From: Aquirhabdus parva
GTDB taxonomy: Bacteria; Pseudomonadota; Gammaproteobacteria; Pseudomonadales; Moraxellaceae
Assembly (NCBI RefSeq): GCF_003351745.1
Contig: NZ_CP031222.1
Coordinates: 2,710,207 to 2,774,206 of the forward strand
Direction of reading: 5' to 3'
DNA length: 64,000 bases
The position numbers and the translations under genes are program-made. Shown one piece after another: positions 1 through 8,343 of the stretch (position 1 is the stretch's first letter; each line of letters begins with the position of its first letter). The notes below the pieces were generated by a model. That model saw only the letters and a program-made list of their open reading frames with translations. It made no database searches and was not told where the DNA came from.

Positions 1-298
1 CAACGACCTCAAGCAAATCGACCGAAGTCTTGATACTGCCCCACGTACAGGGATCAGCCATGGCTCTGTCTGGCGCAGTACTACTCGCGGTGGGTTTTGT
101 CGCAGGTTCAGCCCCAGCGGTAGAGAGTGATTCGAGTTGAGGCTGTTTTTTTTCCAACACTTGACCTTTAGAAGGTGTTTTTGAATAGAGCTTTTTTACC
201 GAAAAAGGATCTATTTCAAAGGCATGTGCAGGATTTACGGTCGCATAAAGTGCGATCAACACCCCAACCGTGACCCCGTGACGAGCAAACTTGCTCAT
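1..298 (-). CDS. TolC-family outer membrane protein (partial, 3' end outside window)
   Basis: The N-terminal 99 codons are present and the gene runs off the left edge. It starts at ATG 298, one base after the stop of the ABC transporter gene (TGATATG), so it is probably translationally coupled to it. Residues 1-26 form a signal peptide ending in the Ala-His-Ala region. A Pro/Thr/Ser-rich stretch follows, then a Asp-Pro-Cys-Thr-Trp segment leading into a helix, which resembles the start of the mature domain in TolC-like efflux proteins. Position after an ABC transporter and an HlyD adaptor supports the role of outer membrane channel of a type I secretion system. The family call rests on context and this short N-terminus only. 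Confidence 0.65.
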   Translation of the reverse strand, partial: MSKFARHGVTVGVLIALYATVNPAHAFEIDPFSVKKLYSKTPSKGQVLEKKQPQLESLSTAGAEPATKPTASSTAPDRAMADPCTWGSIKTSVDLLEVV

Positions 299-299
299 A

Positions 300-2447
300 T
301 CATTGCTCACTTGACGGTTGTAGCCCCGCCTCAACGGGGACATCGTGTACGACTTTACCGCCTGACAGTACAATCACACGCTTGGCCGATGCAATCGTTT
401 CAGGACGATGGGCAATGATCACCCGGGTCACATCCAGTGACTTCACGACCTGATTGACCTCTTGTTCTTTAGCGATGTCCAAATGACTGGTTGCTTCATC
501 GAGAAAGAGAATCTTTGGACGCTTATACAGCGCACGGGCAAGGAGAACACGTTGTTTTTGCCCACCCGATAAGACTGTGCCCATATCACCGACTAAGGTG
601 TTATAACCCATCGGCATTGCAGAGATTTCAGCATCTACGGCGGCCATCTTGGCGCATTGTTCAACCCATGTCTGATCGGCTTTGGAATCAAAGAAACTGA
701 TGTTATCCGCAATCGAGCCAGCAAAAAGCACGTCGTCCTGAAGCACCGTACCGACCATGCTGCGTAGCGTATGGATACCAAGCTGCTTGGTACTGATTCC
801 ACCAATCAGCACATCACCGTCAGTCGGTGGTAATACACCCAGCAACACATTCATCAGCGTGGTTTTGCCACAGCCCGAGGGACCAATGATGGCGACGGAA
901 TCCCCAGCACTGATCGTAAAGTTCACATCATCCAAAACATAAGGTTCTTGGTCTGAATAGCGATAGCGTAAATTGGTTACGGTAATGGACGGCGTGAGTG
1001 GTGCATCCTCAGCCAGCGTTTGACGCCCAAAGACTTCCTCAGGCTCAGTCAACACGATATCTGCTAGACGCTCACCTTGCAGTTGCAGCATTTTGACTTC
1101 GACAAACTTATCAATCAACGAGCCCACCCGTCCATCAAACTGCCCTTTATACGCCATGAAGGCCATCAAGGCGCCGACACTGAAATTACCATCCAGCACC
1201 AGTAAAGCACCGAGCCAAATGATCAAGATGTTTTCAACGCCAAATAAGACACCATTAAACAGTCTAAACAGAATTTGTAATTTTTGAGTCCGTAAGCCAG
1301 CATTGGTTTGATCAACCACAAGCGTCAGCCATGTCGAACGGCGCTCATCTTGGCGTTCAAAGAGTTTGATCGCTTTAACGCCGCGCACCGTTTCCATGAA
1401 GTGGCTTTCTTGCTTGGCTGAGTGAATAATTTGCTCTTCAGTGGCATTACGCAGGGGGCGATACCAGATCCAGCGGCTCAAGGCATACAGAACCATCGCC
1501 GCAATGGCGATCAATGCTAGCTTTGGACTATAGATAAACATCATGATGAGCGTCACAACGGTCATCAGACCATCCAGAATCGCCTCCAAAAAAGTCGCGG
1601 TCAACGTATGCTGAATCTGGTCGATCGAACCAAAGCGTGAAATCACATCACCCAAATGACGTTTCTCGAAGTACTGCACAGGGAGGCGAATGAGGTGAGT
1701 AAAGACATTGGCGCGCCATTGCACGTTGAGTGTCGTCCCCATATACATGATGACCCAAGAGCGCATCACACTGACTGCTTGTTGCATCAGCATTAAAATC
1801 CCAAAACCTATCGCCAAGGTCGCTAGCAGATCACGATCAGCAGTCACAATCACATTATCGATTACCCACTGCATAAAGAATGGACTAACAAGTGCGAAGA
1901 CTTCTAAAGCAAGCGCAAGCAATAAGATCTGACTTAAAGAGCGCCATAGTCCTTTAACATGCCCCATGAGCTCACGCAGTCGAACCGCCTGAACCTCTTC
2001 TTTCTTCTTAAAATCAGGGTTGGGCCATAGCTCAAGCGCTACGCCTGTGAAGGACTTAGAGACCTCATTCATCGATAACTTACGGGAGCCAAAAGCAGGG
2101 TCATAAATAATGACCGATCCGCTATGGACTTCTTTGAGCACGACAAAATGATTAAAGTCCCAATGCAAAATGCACGGTAGCTTGAGTTGATCGAGATCCT
2201 CAAGCTCCAGCTTCAATGGGCGGGTTGCCAGTTCTAATCGATTGGCTATTTGAATCAGATTAGCCAGTGTTGCGCCCTTCAGCGAGATCGGATAAGAGCG
2301 GCGTAATGTTGCCAGATCAGTACGATGACCATAGAAACCCGCAACCATGCCTAAACAGGCAAGACCACACTCCGTCGCTTCGGTTTGCAGTATAAGTGGT
2401 AATTTTTTAGAAAACCCAAAAGACAGCTCATCAAGAAAAGTCATCAT
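300..2447 (-). CDS. Type I secretion ABC transporter with C39 peptidase domain (CvaB-like)
   Basis: A 715-residue peptidase-containing ABC transporter of the kind that exports bacteriocins and microcins and cuts off their double-glycine leader. The N-terminal C39 domain (about 14-135) keeps its catalytic set: Gln21 and Cys27 in QTEATECG, His100 in NHFVVL and Asp116 in IIYDP. A membrane domain with several helices spans about 165-450. The ATPase domain has Walker A GPSGCGKTT, signature LSGGQKQR and Walker B ILFLDEAT. It lies 31 bases after the HlyD-type gene and directly before a TolC-like gene. The intact triad argues for real leader processing, unlike HlyB-type exporters with a degenerate C39-like domain. 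The cargo gene is not visible here. Confidence 0.93.
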   Translation of the reverse strand: MMTFLDELSFGFSKKLPLILQTEATECGLACLGMVAGFYGHRTDLATLRRSYPISLKGATLANLIQIANRLELATRPLKLELEDLDQLKLPCILHWDFNHFVVLKEVHSGSVIIYDPAFGSRKLSMNEVSKSFTGVALELWPNPDFKKKEEVQAVRLRELMGHVKGLWRSLSQILLLALALEVFALVSPFFMQWVIDNVIVTADRDLLATLAIGFGILMLMQQAVSVMRSWVIMYMGTTLNVQWRANVFTHLIRLPVQYFEKRHLGDVISRFGSIDQIQHTLTATFLEAILDGLMTVVTLIMMFIYSPKLALIAIAAMVLYALSRWIWYRPLRNATEEQIIHSAKQESHFMETVRGVKAIKLFERQDERRSTWLTLVVDQTNAGLRTQKLQILFRLFNGVLFGVENILIIWLGALLVLDGNFSVGALMAFMAYKGQFDGRVGSLIDKFVEVKMLQLQGERLADIVLTEPEEVFGRQTLAEDAPLTPSITVTNLRYRYSDQEPYVLDDVNFTISAGDSVAIIGPSGCGKTTLMNVLLGVLPPTDGDVLIGGISTKQLGIHTLRSMVGTVLQDDVLFAGSIADNISFFDSKADQTWVEQCAKMAAVDAEISAMPMGYNTLVGDMGTVLSGGQKQRVLLARALYKRPKILFLDEATSHLDIAKEQEVNQVVKSLDVTRVIIAHRPETIASAKRVIVLSGGKVVHDVPVEAGLQPSSEQ

Positions 2448-2478
2448 TAGCAGCCTAAAATAGAGGACTTAAAAAAAA

Positions 2479-3747
2479 TTAAAGTTTACCGGTCAAGCTA
2501 TACAGGGGCTCCAGCACCCACTCATACAAATGACGCTTCTCTTGCAGGATGTCAGCATCCAGCAGCATGCCTGCTTGTAAGGATTGCGCTTTGCCGTAGG
2601 CTTGGACGGTTTGCTGATTCAATTTGACCGTAATGCGGTACAGGGGTTCACTATTTTGAGTTGTACCATTGATCGGGATACTCATATTGGTGATTTCACT
2701 GCTCGGCAAAGCCGTCTTGGATACAGAAATCACGACCCCTTTAGCATGACCAAACTTTTGATAAGGATAGGCCTGATAGCGTAGTAACACTGAATCACCC
2801 GGTTTGATAAAACCAATCGCTTTACTCGGGACATACAACTGCGCCTGTAAGATCGAACCGCGTGGCACAATACTCACCAAAGGCCTATTGTTATCCACTG
2901 TTTGCCCGACTTCCGCAGTTACTGTAGTCGCAATACCCGACTCGGATGCGGTAATCACCAAACGTCTTTTCGCTTCGCTCTCGGTCAGTTCCTGACTCGT
3001 ACTGGCAAGTGTGCGATCAATCTGCGCCAACTGGTTTTGTTGATTGAGCGATAAACTACCGAGCGTGTGTTGCTGGGCATCCAATTCACGTCCAACCGTA
3101 ATGCGATCCCGCTGCAGACTTTGCAGCCGATTGCGTTGATCGAGCAAGTCTTCTTGTTTTTGTTGAAATTGTTCTTTTGAAATATAATCTTGATTCAATA
3201 GACTTTGATAGCGACTGATGGTTTGTTCAGCTAATGCTACGCGGCTTTGTTGACCTTGAATTTGACCCGCCAAAGCAGAAAGCTCTGCGCGTAAATCGGT
3301 CACTTTTCGGGCCTGTGCAGCTTGGTCATCTTGCTGAATGGCTTTAGTCTTGATTAACTCATCGCGCAAGGACTGCTCGCGCGCTTGAACCTGCCGACTG
3401 ATCGCATTTTGCGTATCGCCTTGCGTGCTTTGACGTTCACTGGATAGAACGTACAGGACATCACCTTGCTTAACCGCCTGTCCTTCGACCACTTTTTTCT
3501 CTAAGACAATGCCCGGCTGCTGCGCATAGATTTGCACAAGTCCCGTATTGGGGATAAGTTGCCCTGTAACCGTACTGCGCTTGGTATACGTTCCCCAGAT
3601 CAGAAACAGGACCACAATCAGCGCAAGAATGCCTGCAAATGCAGTCATCATGCTAAAAGAAATGGGACGCGCAAGAATGATGTTGCCCAGCCAATTGACC
3701 TGTTGGGCATTCAACGCTTCTGTTCGGAAAAGTGGCTTGTTTGACAT
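2479..3747 (-). CDS. HlyD-family membrane fusion protein of type I secretion
   Basis: The periplasmic adaptor that links the ABC transporter to the outer membrane channel. I start it at ATG 3747 (MSNKPLFRTE), giving 422 residues. An in-frame TTG at 3810 would add 21 Lys-rich residues, but it has no better ribosome site. One membrane helix lies near residues 33-55. A lipoyl-like half motif (QQPGIVLEKKVVEGQAVKQGD) follows, then a long Gln-rich coiled coil at about 105-265, the second lipoyl half and a beta-barrel. It is first in a three-gene minus-strand operon, followed 31 bases later by the ABC transporter. CvaA/HlyD-like is as far as the sequence goes. Confidence 0.9.
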   Translation of the reverse strand: MSNKPLFRTEALNAQQVNWLGNIILARPISFSMMTAFAGILALIVVLFLIWGTYTKRSTVTGQLIPNTGLVQIYAQQPGIVLEKKVVEGQAVKQGDVLYVLSSERQSTQGDTQNAISRQVQAREQSLRDELIKTKAIQQDDQAAQARKVTDLRAELSALAGQIQGQQSRVALAEQTISRYQSLLNQDYISKEQFQQKQEDLLDQRNRLQSLQRDRITVGRELDAQQHTLGSLSLNQQNQLAQIDRTLASTSQELTESEAKRRLVITASESGIATTVTAEVGQTVDNNRPLVSIVPRGSILQAQLYVPSKAIGFIKPGDSVLLRYQAYPYQKFGHAKGVVISVSKTALPSSEITNMSIPINGTTQNSEPLYRITVKLNQQTVQAYGKAQSLQAGMLLDADILQEKRHLYEWVLEPLYSLTGKL

Positions 3748-3768
3748 GGTTAATTTTTCTATATTTGA

Positions 3769-3795
3769 TTTTTTAAATTGTAATTTTTTAAATTG
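3769..3795 (+). repeat. Pair of 12-bp direct repeats before the HlyD-type gene
   Basis: TTTTTTAAATTG occurs at 3769-3780 and again at 3784-3795, separated by TAA. The pair lies just upstream of the preferred start of the secretion adaptor, or within its coding region if the TTG start at 3810 is used, where it would encode a repeated Gln-Phe-Lys-Lys. It may be simple AT-rich duplication. Confidence 0.6.
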
Positions 3796-4035
3796 AATCA
3801 CTTGTTTCAAATTTGTTCCACATCACTAACACCTCCATTCCAAGCTATATCTACTGGCTGGTCAATGTAAGGCCTTAGTCTTTGAAAAAGTATTCCTATT
3901 AAGACGAATAGTCAACTATAACTATATAGATTTAGGCGAAAAGATGTCTATTAGTTTACAAAAAGAATAGGAGTCGATCTCCACTATAATCCAAATTCGG
4001 AGGCTCAAGATTCATCAGAAATTGATGATTGTCAG

Positions 4036-4344
4036 TCAATCAATATCGTTCAGTAGCGCAGGGATCACTTTTGGCTGATCAACCAAAATCCGCTTAATCT
4101 TTGAGGCTTCGCCGCTCTGAAGCGTGACTTGCCGAAGGGGCACATCAAATTGCTTTGCAATAAAGGCACACAGCACTTGGTTGGCTTTACCATCAATGGG
4201 TGGCGCCGCCAAACGAATTTTTAACATGGACGTAGGGATATTCGATGCAGGATGATTGATCGTCTCAAGCCCAAGGATCTCAGTTTTTTTAGCATTGGGC
4301 TGAACTTTGACAAAGAAAGCAAAAGCAGGCACAGAGTCACTCAA
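4036..4344 (-). CDS. yggU: YggU-family protein (DUF167)
   Basis: A 102-residue DUF167/YggU protein of unknown biochemical function. The family core is clear: FFVKVQPNAKKTEI near the start and the LAAPPIDGKANQVLCAFIA segment in the middle, then the VTLQSGEASKIKRI strand-helix. The first codon in frame is TTG at 4344; no ATG fits. A GTG four codons downstream (4332) is the alternative, and no strong ribosome site separates them. It follows yggT by 57 bases on the same strand, and the proC-yggT-yggU order is widespread in Gammaproteobacteria. Confidence 0.85.
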   Translation of the reverse strand: MSDSVPAFAFFVKVQPNAKKTEILGLETINHPASNIPTSMLKIRLAAPPIDGKANQVLCAFIAKQFDVPLRQVTLQSGEASKIKRILVDQPKVIPALLNDID

Positions 4345-4401
4345 AATGCATGACTCACTTTTGAATAATGCGAATGACTGTCTGTGCTGCTAAAAAACAA
4401 G

Positions 4402-4974
4402 TTAGAGCATCCCTTGCAGCAGGAAATTATGTGCATAGCTGAGCAAGAAACGCGTAGCACCAATAGCAAGTAACGCAACCAATGGTGACAGATCCAGAGG
4501 CCCTAAATCCGGCATAAACCGTCTAAAAGGCGCATATAATGGCTCGGTCATTTGCATAACCAGTACAATCATTGGCGTCGGTGCTTGCGTAAACATCATG
4601 ACAACGCTTGAAATTATGGACACATAAATCAGAATCTTACACATCCACAAGAAATCATCGAGCAGACCAAAAACCAACTCTAGAAGCAATACATCCGGTC
4701 CGATATTGGTTGAGCCATTCAACAAGTTCGTACCGCCTAGATCGACCAAACGAACCAGAACCATCAGTCCAAGTGCGGCCAAATTGATACGACCTTGACC
4801 GACTGTTGGTAAAATACGGCCAAAAATATCTACAATGTGCGTCGCACGAACCGTCGACATCACAATCGGGTTGTAAGGATCAACCTGAGTCAACTGCATC
4901 ATAAAGCGCAGGAATAACAACAACATCGCCACACCAGTGACGATGTTAAAAATCTGTAAAATTAACGAATCCAT
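4402..4974 (-). CDS. yggT: YggT-family inner membrane protein
   Basis: A 190-residue membrane protein with two YGGT domains, one in each half. The family's short-loop motif is visible as VDPYNPIV near residue 32 and as MTEPLYAPFRRFMPDLGPLD near residues 140-160. Four hydrophobic segments are predicted by eye. The start at ATG 4974 is preceded by GAGGA with a 9-base spacer. YggT proteins have been linked to osmotic shock resistance and cell envelope function, but the mechanism is not established. It is second in the proC-yggT-yggU cluster. Confidence 0.9.
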   Translation of the reverse strand: MDSLILQIFNIVTGVAMLLLFLRFMMQLTQVDPYNPIVMSTVRATHIVDIFGRILPTVGQGRINLAALGLMVLVRLVDLGGTNLLNGSTNIGPDVLLLELVFGLLDDFLWMCKILIYVSIISSVVMMFTQAPTPMIVLVMQMTEPLYAPFRRFMPDLGPLDLSPLVALLAIGATRFLLSYAHNFLLQGML

Positions 4975-5068
4975 ACAACCGCGTCCTCATTTCTATTTTG
5001 TAAAACTTAGTCGATCAAGCATGACAATACATGTCGGGGAATGCGACTTGATATCAAAAGCGACGGTA

Positions 5069-5905
5069 TCAATTGGCTGACAATTCGATACTACGTTTTC
5101 CCGCCGCACCTAATGCATCGACGATATGCGTGCGCACAGCATGATCATCCAGATAGTCTATCGCTGCTGCCGTTGTGCCGTTTGGAGATGTCACTTTTTG
5201 ACGGAGTTTTGCTGGACTGTCTTCACTGATAATCGCCATCTGTGCTGCACCAAGCGCCGTTTGTAAGGTCAAGGCACGTGCAGTCCGTTCATCGAGCCCT
5301 TGCGCGATTCCCGCATCAATCATGGCTTCCATCAAATAAAAGAAATACGCTGGACCAGAACCGGATACCGCAGTGACCGCATGCATCAATGATTCATCCT
5401 CAACCCACAGCACTAAACCTGCTGCTGAAAGAATGGTTGCTGCCATATCTCGATCCAGTTGACTCAGCAGGTCATCTGCATACAAGCCAGTCGCACCTGT
5501 TTGTACCAAAGCAGGAGTATTAGGCATCGCACGTACAATTCGCTCATGTCCTGCAAGACCATGAGCAATCGTCGCAACCGAAATGCCAGCGGCAATGGAA
5601 ATCACCAGCTTATCTGCAACCAGATCAGCCAATTCAGCCAATACCGCTTGAATGATTTGCGGTTTTACTGCAAGTACAACAACATCTGCACCATTCACCG
5701 CTTCAGTCGCGGTCGCAAACGCCCCGACGCCACGCAAGGCCAATATCTCTCGCAACTCAGCAACGGGCTCAGCAACGCGAATCATTGTCGCAGGTAAACC
5801 TTCCGCCAAAAGCCCACCAATCAATGCCTGCGCCATGTTCCCGCCACCGATAAATGCAACAATTTTGGTTGAATCAATTGGGGTCACATTGTGTTGTACG
5901 CTCAT
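5069..5905 (-). CDS. proC: Pyrroline-5-carboxylate reductase
   Basis: Cytoplasmic enzyme for the last step of proline synthesis: NAD(P)H-dependent reduction of 1-pyrroline-5-carboxylate to proline. It has 278 residues, the usual length. The Rossmann motif is IAFIGGGNMAQALIGGL-like near residues 15-31 (here VAFIGGGNMA), and the C-terminal dimerisation domain carries the conserved SGSGPAYFFYLMEAM and VTSPNGTTAAAI motifs. The start at ATG 5905 is the only suitable one. It heads the proC-yggT-yggU run. The yggS gene that often precedes proC is not next to it; tilS lies upstream instead. Confidence 0.96.
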   Translation of the reverse strand: MSVQHNVTPIDSTKIVAFIGGGNMAQALIGGLLAEGLPATMIRVAEPVAELREILALRGVGAFATATEAVNGADVVVLAVKPQIIQAVLAELADLVADKLVISIAAGISVATIAHGLAGHERIVRAMPNTPALVQTGATGLYADDLLSQLDRDMAATILSAAGLVLWVEDESLMHAVTAVSGSGPAYFFYLMEAMIDAGIAQGLDERTARALTLQTALGAAQMAIISEDSPAKLRQKVTSPNGTTAAAIDYLDDHAVRTHIVDALGAAGKRSIELSAN

Positions 5906-5956
5906 AAAACTAAATCCACGAAATTATTCATAAAAATTATAAAGATTCATCATAGA

Positions 5957-6060
5957 ACAAATCATCAAAAACAAATCATTAAAACTGTGATCCTTTGATC
6001 ACGATAAGCTGATCATCATCTGTGGCTGCTTAAAATAAACATGCCAAAATCACAGATGAT
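5957..6060. repeat. Direct and inverted repeats upstream of proC
   Basis: The tilS-proC gap holds three small repeats. A 14-bp tandem repeat with one mismatch (ACAAATCATCAAAA / ACAAATCATTAAAA) is at 5957-5970 and 5971-5984. A hairpin GTGATC-CTTT-GATCAC is at 5987-6002. A 10-bp inverted repeat, ATCATCTGTG / CACAGATGAT, is at 6015-6024 and 6051-6060. None has a T-tract typical of a terminator. They sit where the proC promoter should be, so operator sites are possible but unproven. Confidence 0.55.
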
Positions 6061-6094
6061 CTCGCCACTGAGCATAACCAAAATCTATTGGAAT

Positions 6095-7411
6095 TTAATG
6101 ACACTGGATCATTCCCCAACCGGAAGTTTCGACGACCTGAGCCACAGGCCAAAATCCTGCCGCACTAAGGAGTGCTAAAGGCTCTGCATCTAAAGTTTCA
6201 AGTACCTGAACTTGCTCACGCTGCCAAGGTGACAAATCCAATGACTGTAACAGTTTTTTGAGTGGCCAGCGCCCCACCCGCCCAGATAAATGTAATGACT
6301 CTCCCAGACGACGTGGGCGAAGTCGTAAGGGTTGTCCTAAAAATGTTGGAGACAAGCCACTGGGCATCGATTGAACTTGCCACTTACCCGTGGCTAAATC
6401 CAACTGCTGCTCCAGCACAAAAGATCTTTCCTGAATATCGGCTTTAGGCAAATCAAGCGGCAAACGAAACAATCGCCCCTGATAACGCCTAAACTGATAG
6501 CTGGCTGTACCCGACTGCCAAATCACTACAGGTGTCGCATCCATTTGGGCATCCATCATCTGCCGTACGGCCTCAACTCGACTCAGTGGTGGAGCATAGC
6601 GCTCATCTCCCTGCATCCAGCGCGATAACAGCCACCGTGTCCGCGCCTCGGACAACGTCTGGATCGCAGCAATATCAAGGGTGTTTTGTGATCGCCGTAC
6701 TGATGCAATATCCAGCAGACCTTGCTCTGTAAGCATAGATTCCGCATCAGCCATCAGTCGTGCAGTGCGTGTCATTGCTGCTTCAAATCCCGGCCACTGG
6801 GCTTGCAGCACAGGCCACACTTTCTCGCGTAATACAACTCGATCAAAACTCAAATCATGATTGGCCGGATCATCCACCCAACGTAATTGATGCTGCTCAG
6901 CGTAATACTGAATATCTGCACGAGAAACATGCAAGAGCGGCCTGACAATGGTCAATCCGTCTTGCACATTGACTTCCCGCATCGCCGCTAAGCCACTCAC
7001 GCCGCTACCACTCAGCAAACGCATCAAGACCGTTTCGGCTTGATCTTGTTTATGATGCGCCAGTACCAGCACCTCATCTGCGTCAATCACGTCCTTAAAT
7101 GCACGATAGCGTGCAATGCGCGCCTCATTTTCAAGATTGCCGGATGCAACTTGAACTTTCTTAACCACCACATCCAGATTTAAGGCTTGTGCCTGAGTGA
7201 CCACTTGACGGGCCCACTCGCTAGAAGGTGCTTGTAAATCATGGTCCACGTGAACTACGCGCAGCCCAAAGCCAGACTCCGCTTCAGCGCAAATACGCTT
7301 CAGCGCAAACAGCAGAGCAATGGAGTCTAATCCGCCACTACAACCCAACAAAAAACGCTGATTCGGTTTAAACCGTTTCAGCGTTTCCTTAATCGCCTGT
7401 TCAATCAGCAT
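6095..7411 (-). CDS. tilS: tRNA(Ile)-lysidine synthetase
   Basis: Modifies the wobble cytidine of the AUA-reading tRNA-Ile to lysidine using ATP and lysine, an essential decoding step. The 438-residue protein has the PP-loop ATPase motif SGGLDSIAL at residues 25-33, the conserved HHKQDQAETVLMRLLSGSG segment near 118-136, a middle substrate-binding domain and a C-terminal TilS domain (LRPRRLGESLHL). The start is ATG 7411. It lies 43 bases after accA, and accA-tilS adjacency is common in Gammaproteobacteria. Confidence 0.95.
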   Translation of the reverse strand: MLIEQAIKETLKRFKPNQRFLLGCSGGLDSIALLFALKRICAEAESGFGLRVVHVDHDLQAPSSEWARQVVTQAQALNLDVVVKKVQVASGNLENEARIARYRAFKDVIDADEVLVLAHHKQDQAETVLMRLLSGSGVSGLAAMREVNVQDGLTIVRPLLHVSRADIQYYAEQHQLRWVDDPANHDLSFDRVVLREKVWPVLQAQWPGFEAAMTRTARLMADAESMLTEQGLLDIASVRRSQNTLDIAAIQTLSEARTRWLLSRWMQGDERYAPPLSRVEAVRQMMDAQMDATPVVIWQSGTASYQFRRYQGRLFRLPLDLPKADIQERSFVLEQQLDLATGKWQVQSMPSGLSPTFLGQPLRLRPRRLGESLHLSGRVGRWPLKKLLQSLDLSPWQREQVQVLETLDAEPLALLSAAGFWPVAQVVETSGWGMIQCH

Positions 7412-7454
7412 GCAAGCTGCATCCGTTTTGTCTGAGCCTCACCCGCCGTTCTCA

Positions 7455-8285
7455 TCATGTGATCGGTAAAGCGGGTAAACGACTCCCAAATTTCATCAAT
7501 CGCTGATAACGTGCTTCAACCAGTTCTGCCACTGGTAATGCACTGAGTTGATCAAGCCATGCCGTCAACGCCACACGCAGTGCATCCACAGCATGATCTG
7601 GCGTCAAATGCGCACCCTCACCTTCACTGATCACTTGATCAATCAACCCCAAAGCTTTTAACTTCTGCGCAGTCAATGCCAATGCCTCACTGGCGCGCTC
7701 AGCCTGTTCGTTAGTTTTCCACAGAATCGAGGCACAACCCTCGGGTGAAATGACGGAATACATACTGTTTTCAAGCATCAGAACTTTATCCGCAACTCCG
7801 ATTGCTAGTGCACCCCCTGAGCCGCCTTCACCAATCACAGTCGCAATAACCGGTACTTTCAACGTGGAGAGTACCGCCAGATTTCGCGCAATCGCTTCCG
7901 CTTGTCCGCGCTCTTCCGCACCTACACCTGGGTAAGCACCCATAGTGTCGATAAAGGTCAATACGGGTAAGCCAAAGCGTTCTGCCATTTCAAACAAACG
8001 CTGTGCTTTGCGATAACCTTCGGGATTGGTCATGCCAAAATTATGATAAATCCGCTCAGCAGTTGTCCGCCCCCGATGCTGCCCAACCACCATCACTGGG
8101 CGGCCATTGAATCGGGCTAATCCACCAATCAGTGCGTGATCATCACCAAAAGCGCGATCGCCATGCAAGATATCAAACTCTGTAAATAAGCCATTCACAT
8201 AATCTAAAAATTGCGGGCGATCCGCATGCCGTGCAATTTGCACAGTCTGCCATGCGCTTTTAATCGGATTCAGTGATGCATTCAT
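7455..8285 (-). CDS. accA: Acetyl-CoA carboxylase carboxyltransferase subunit alpha
   Basis: Half of the carboxyltransferase that makes malonyl-CoA for fatty acid synthesis; it works with AccD. The 276-residue protein matches the family from [16 protein letters not shown] through [36 protein letters not shown] and [14 protein letters not shown]. The N-terminal helical part of about 50 residues present in E. coli AccA is missing. The start at ATG 8285 has AGGA just upstream and no longer reading frame fits, so the short form is real. A short AccA also occurs in Acinetobacter. It follows ppx by 58 bases. Confidence 0.95.
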   Translation of the reverse strand: MNASLNPIKSAWQTVQIARHADRPQFLDYVNGLFTEFDILHGDRAFGDDHALIGGLARFNGRPVMVVGQHRGRTTAERIYHNFGMTNPEGYRKAQRLFEMAERFGLPVLTFIDTMGAYPGVGAEERGQAEAIARNLAVLSTLKVPVIATVIGEGGSGGALAIGVADKVLMLENSMYSVISPEGCASILWKTNEQAERASEALALTAQKLKALGLIDQVISEGEGAHLTPDHAVDALRVALTAWLDQLSALPVAELVEARYQRLMKFGSRLPALPIT

Positions 8286-8343
8286 GTTTTATCCTATTCA
8301 ATCATGAGCCAATTAAGGCGAGCAAACTGCTTTTAAAACACCA

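Noticed and set aside
3797-3810. TTG 3810 as start of the HlyD-type protein
   Set aside because: It adds 21 Lys-rich residues from an AT-rich duplicated stretch; ATG 3747 fits the family start better.
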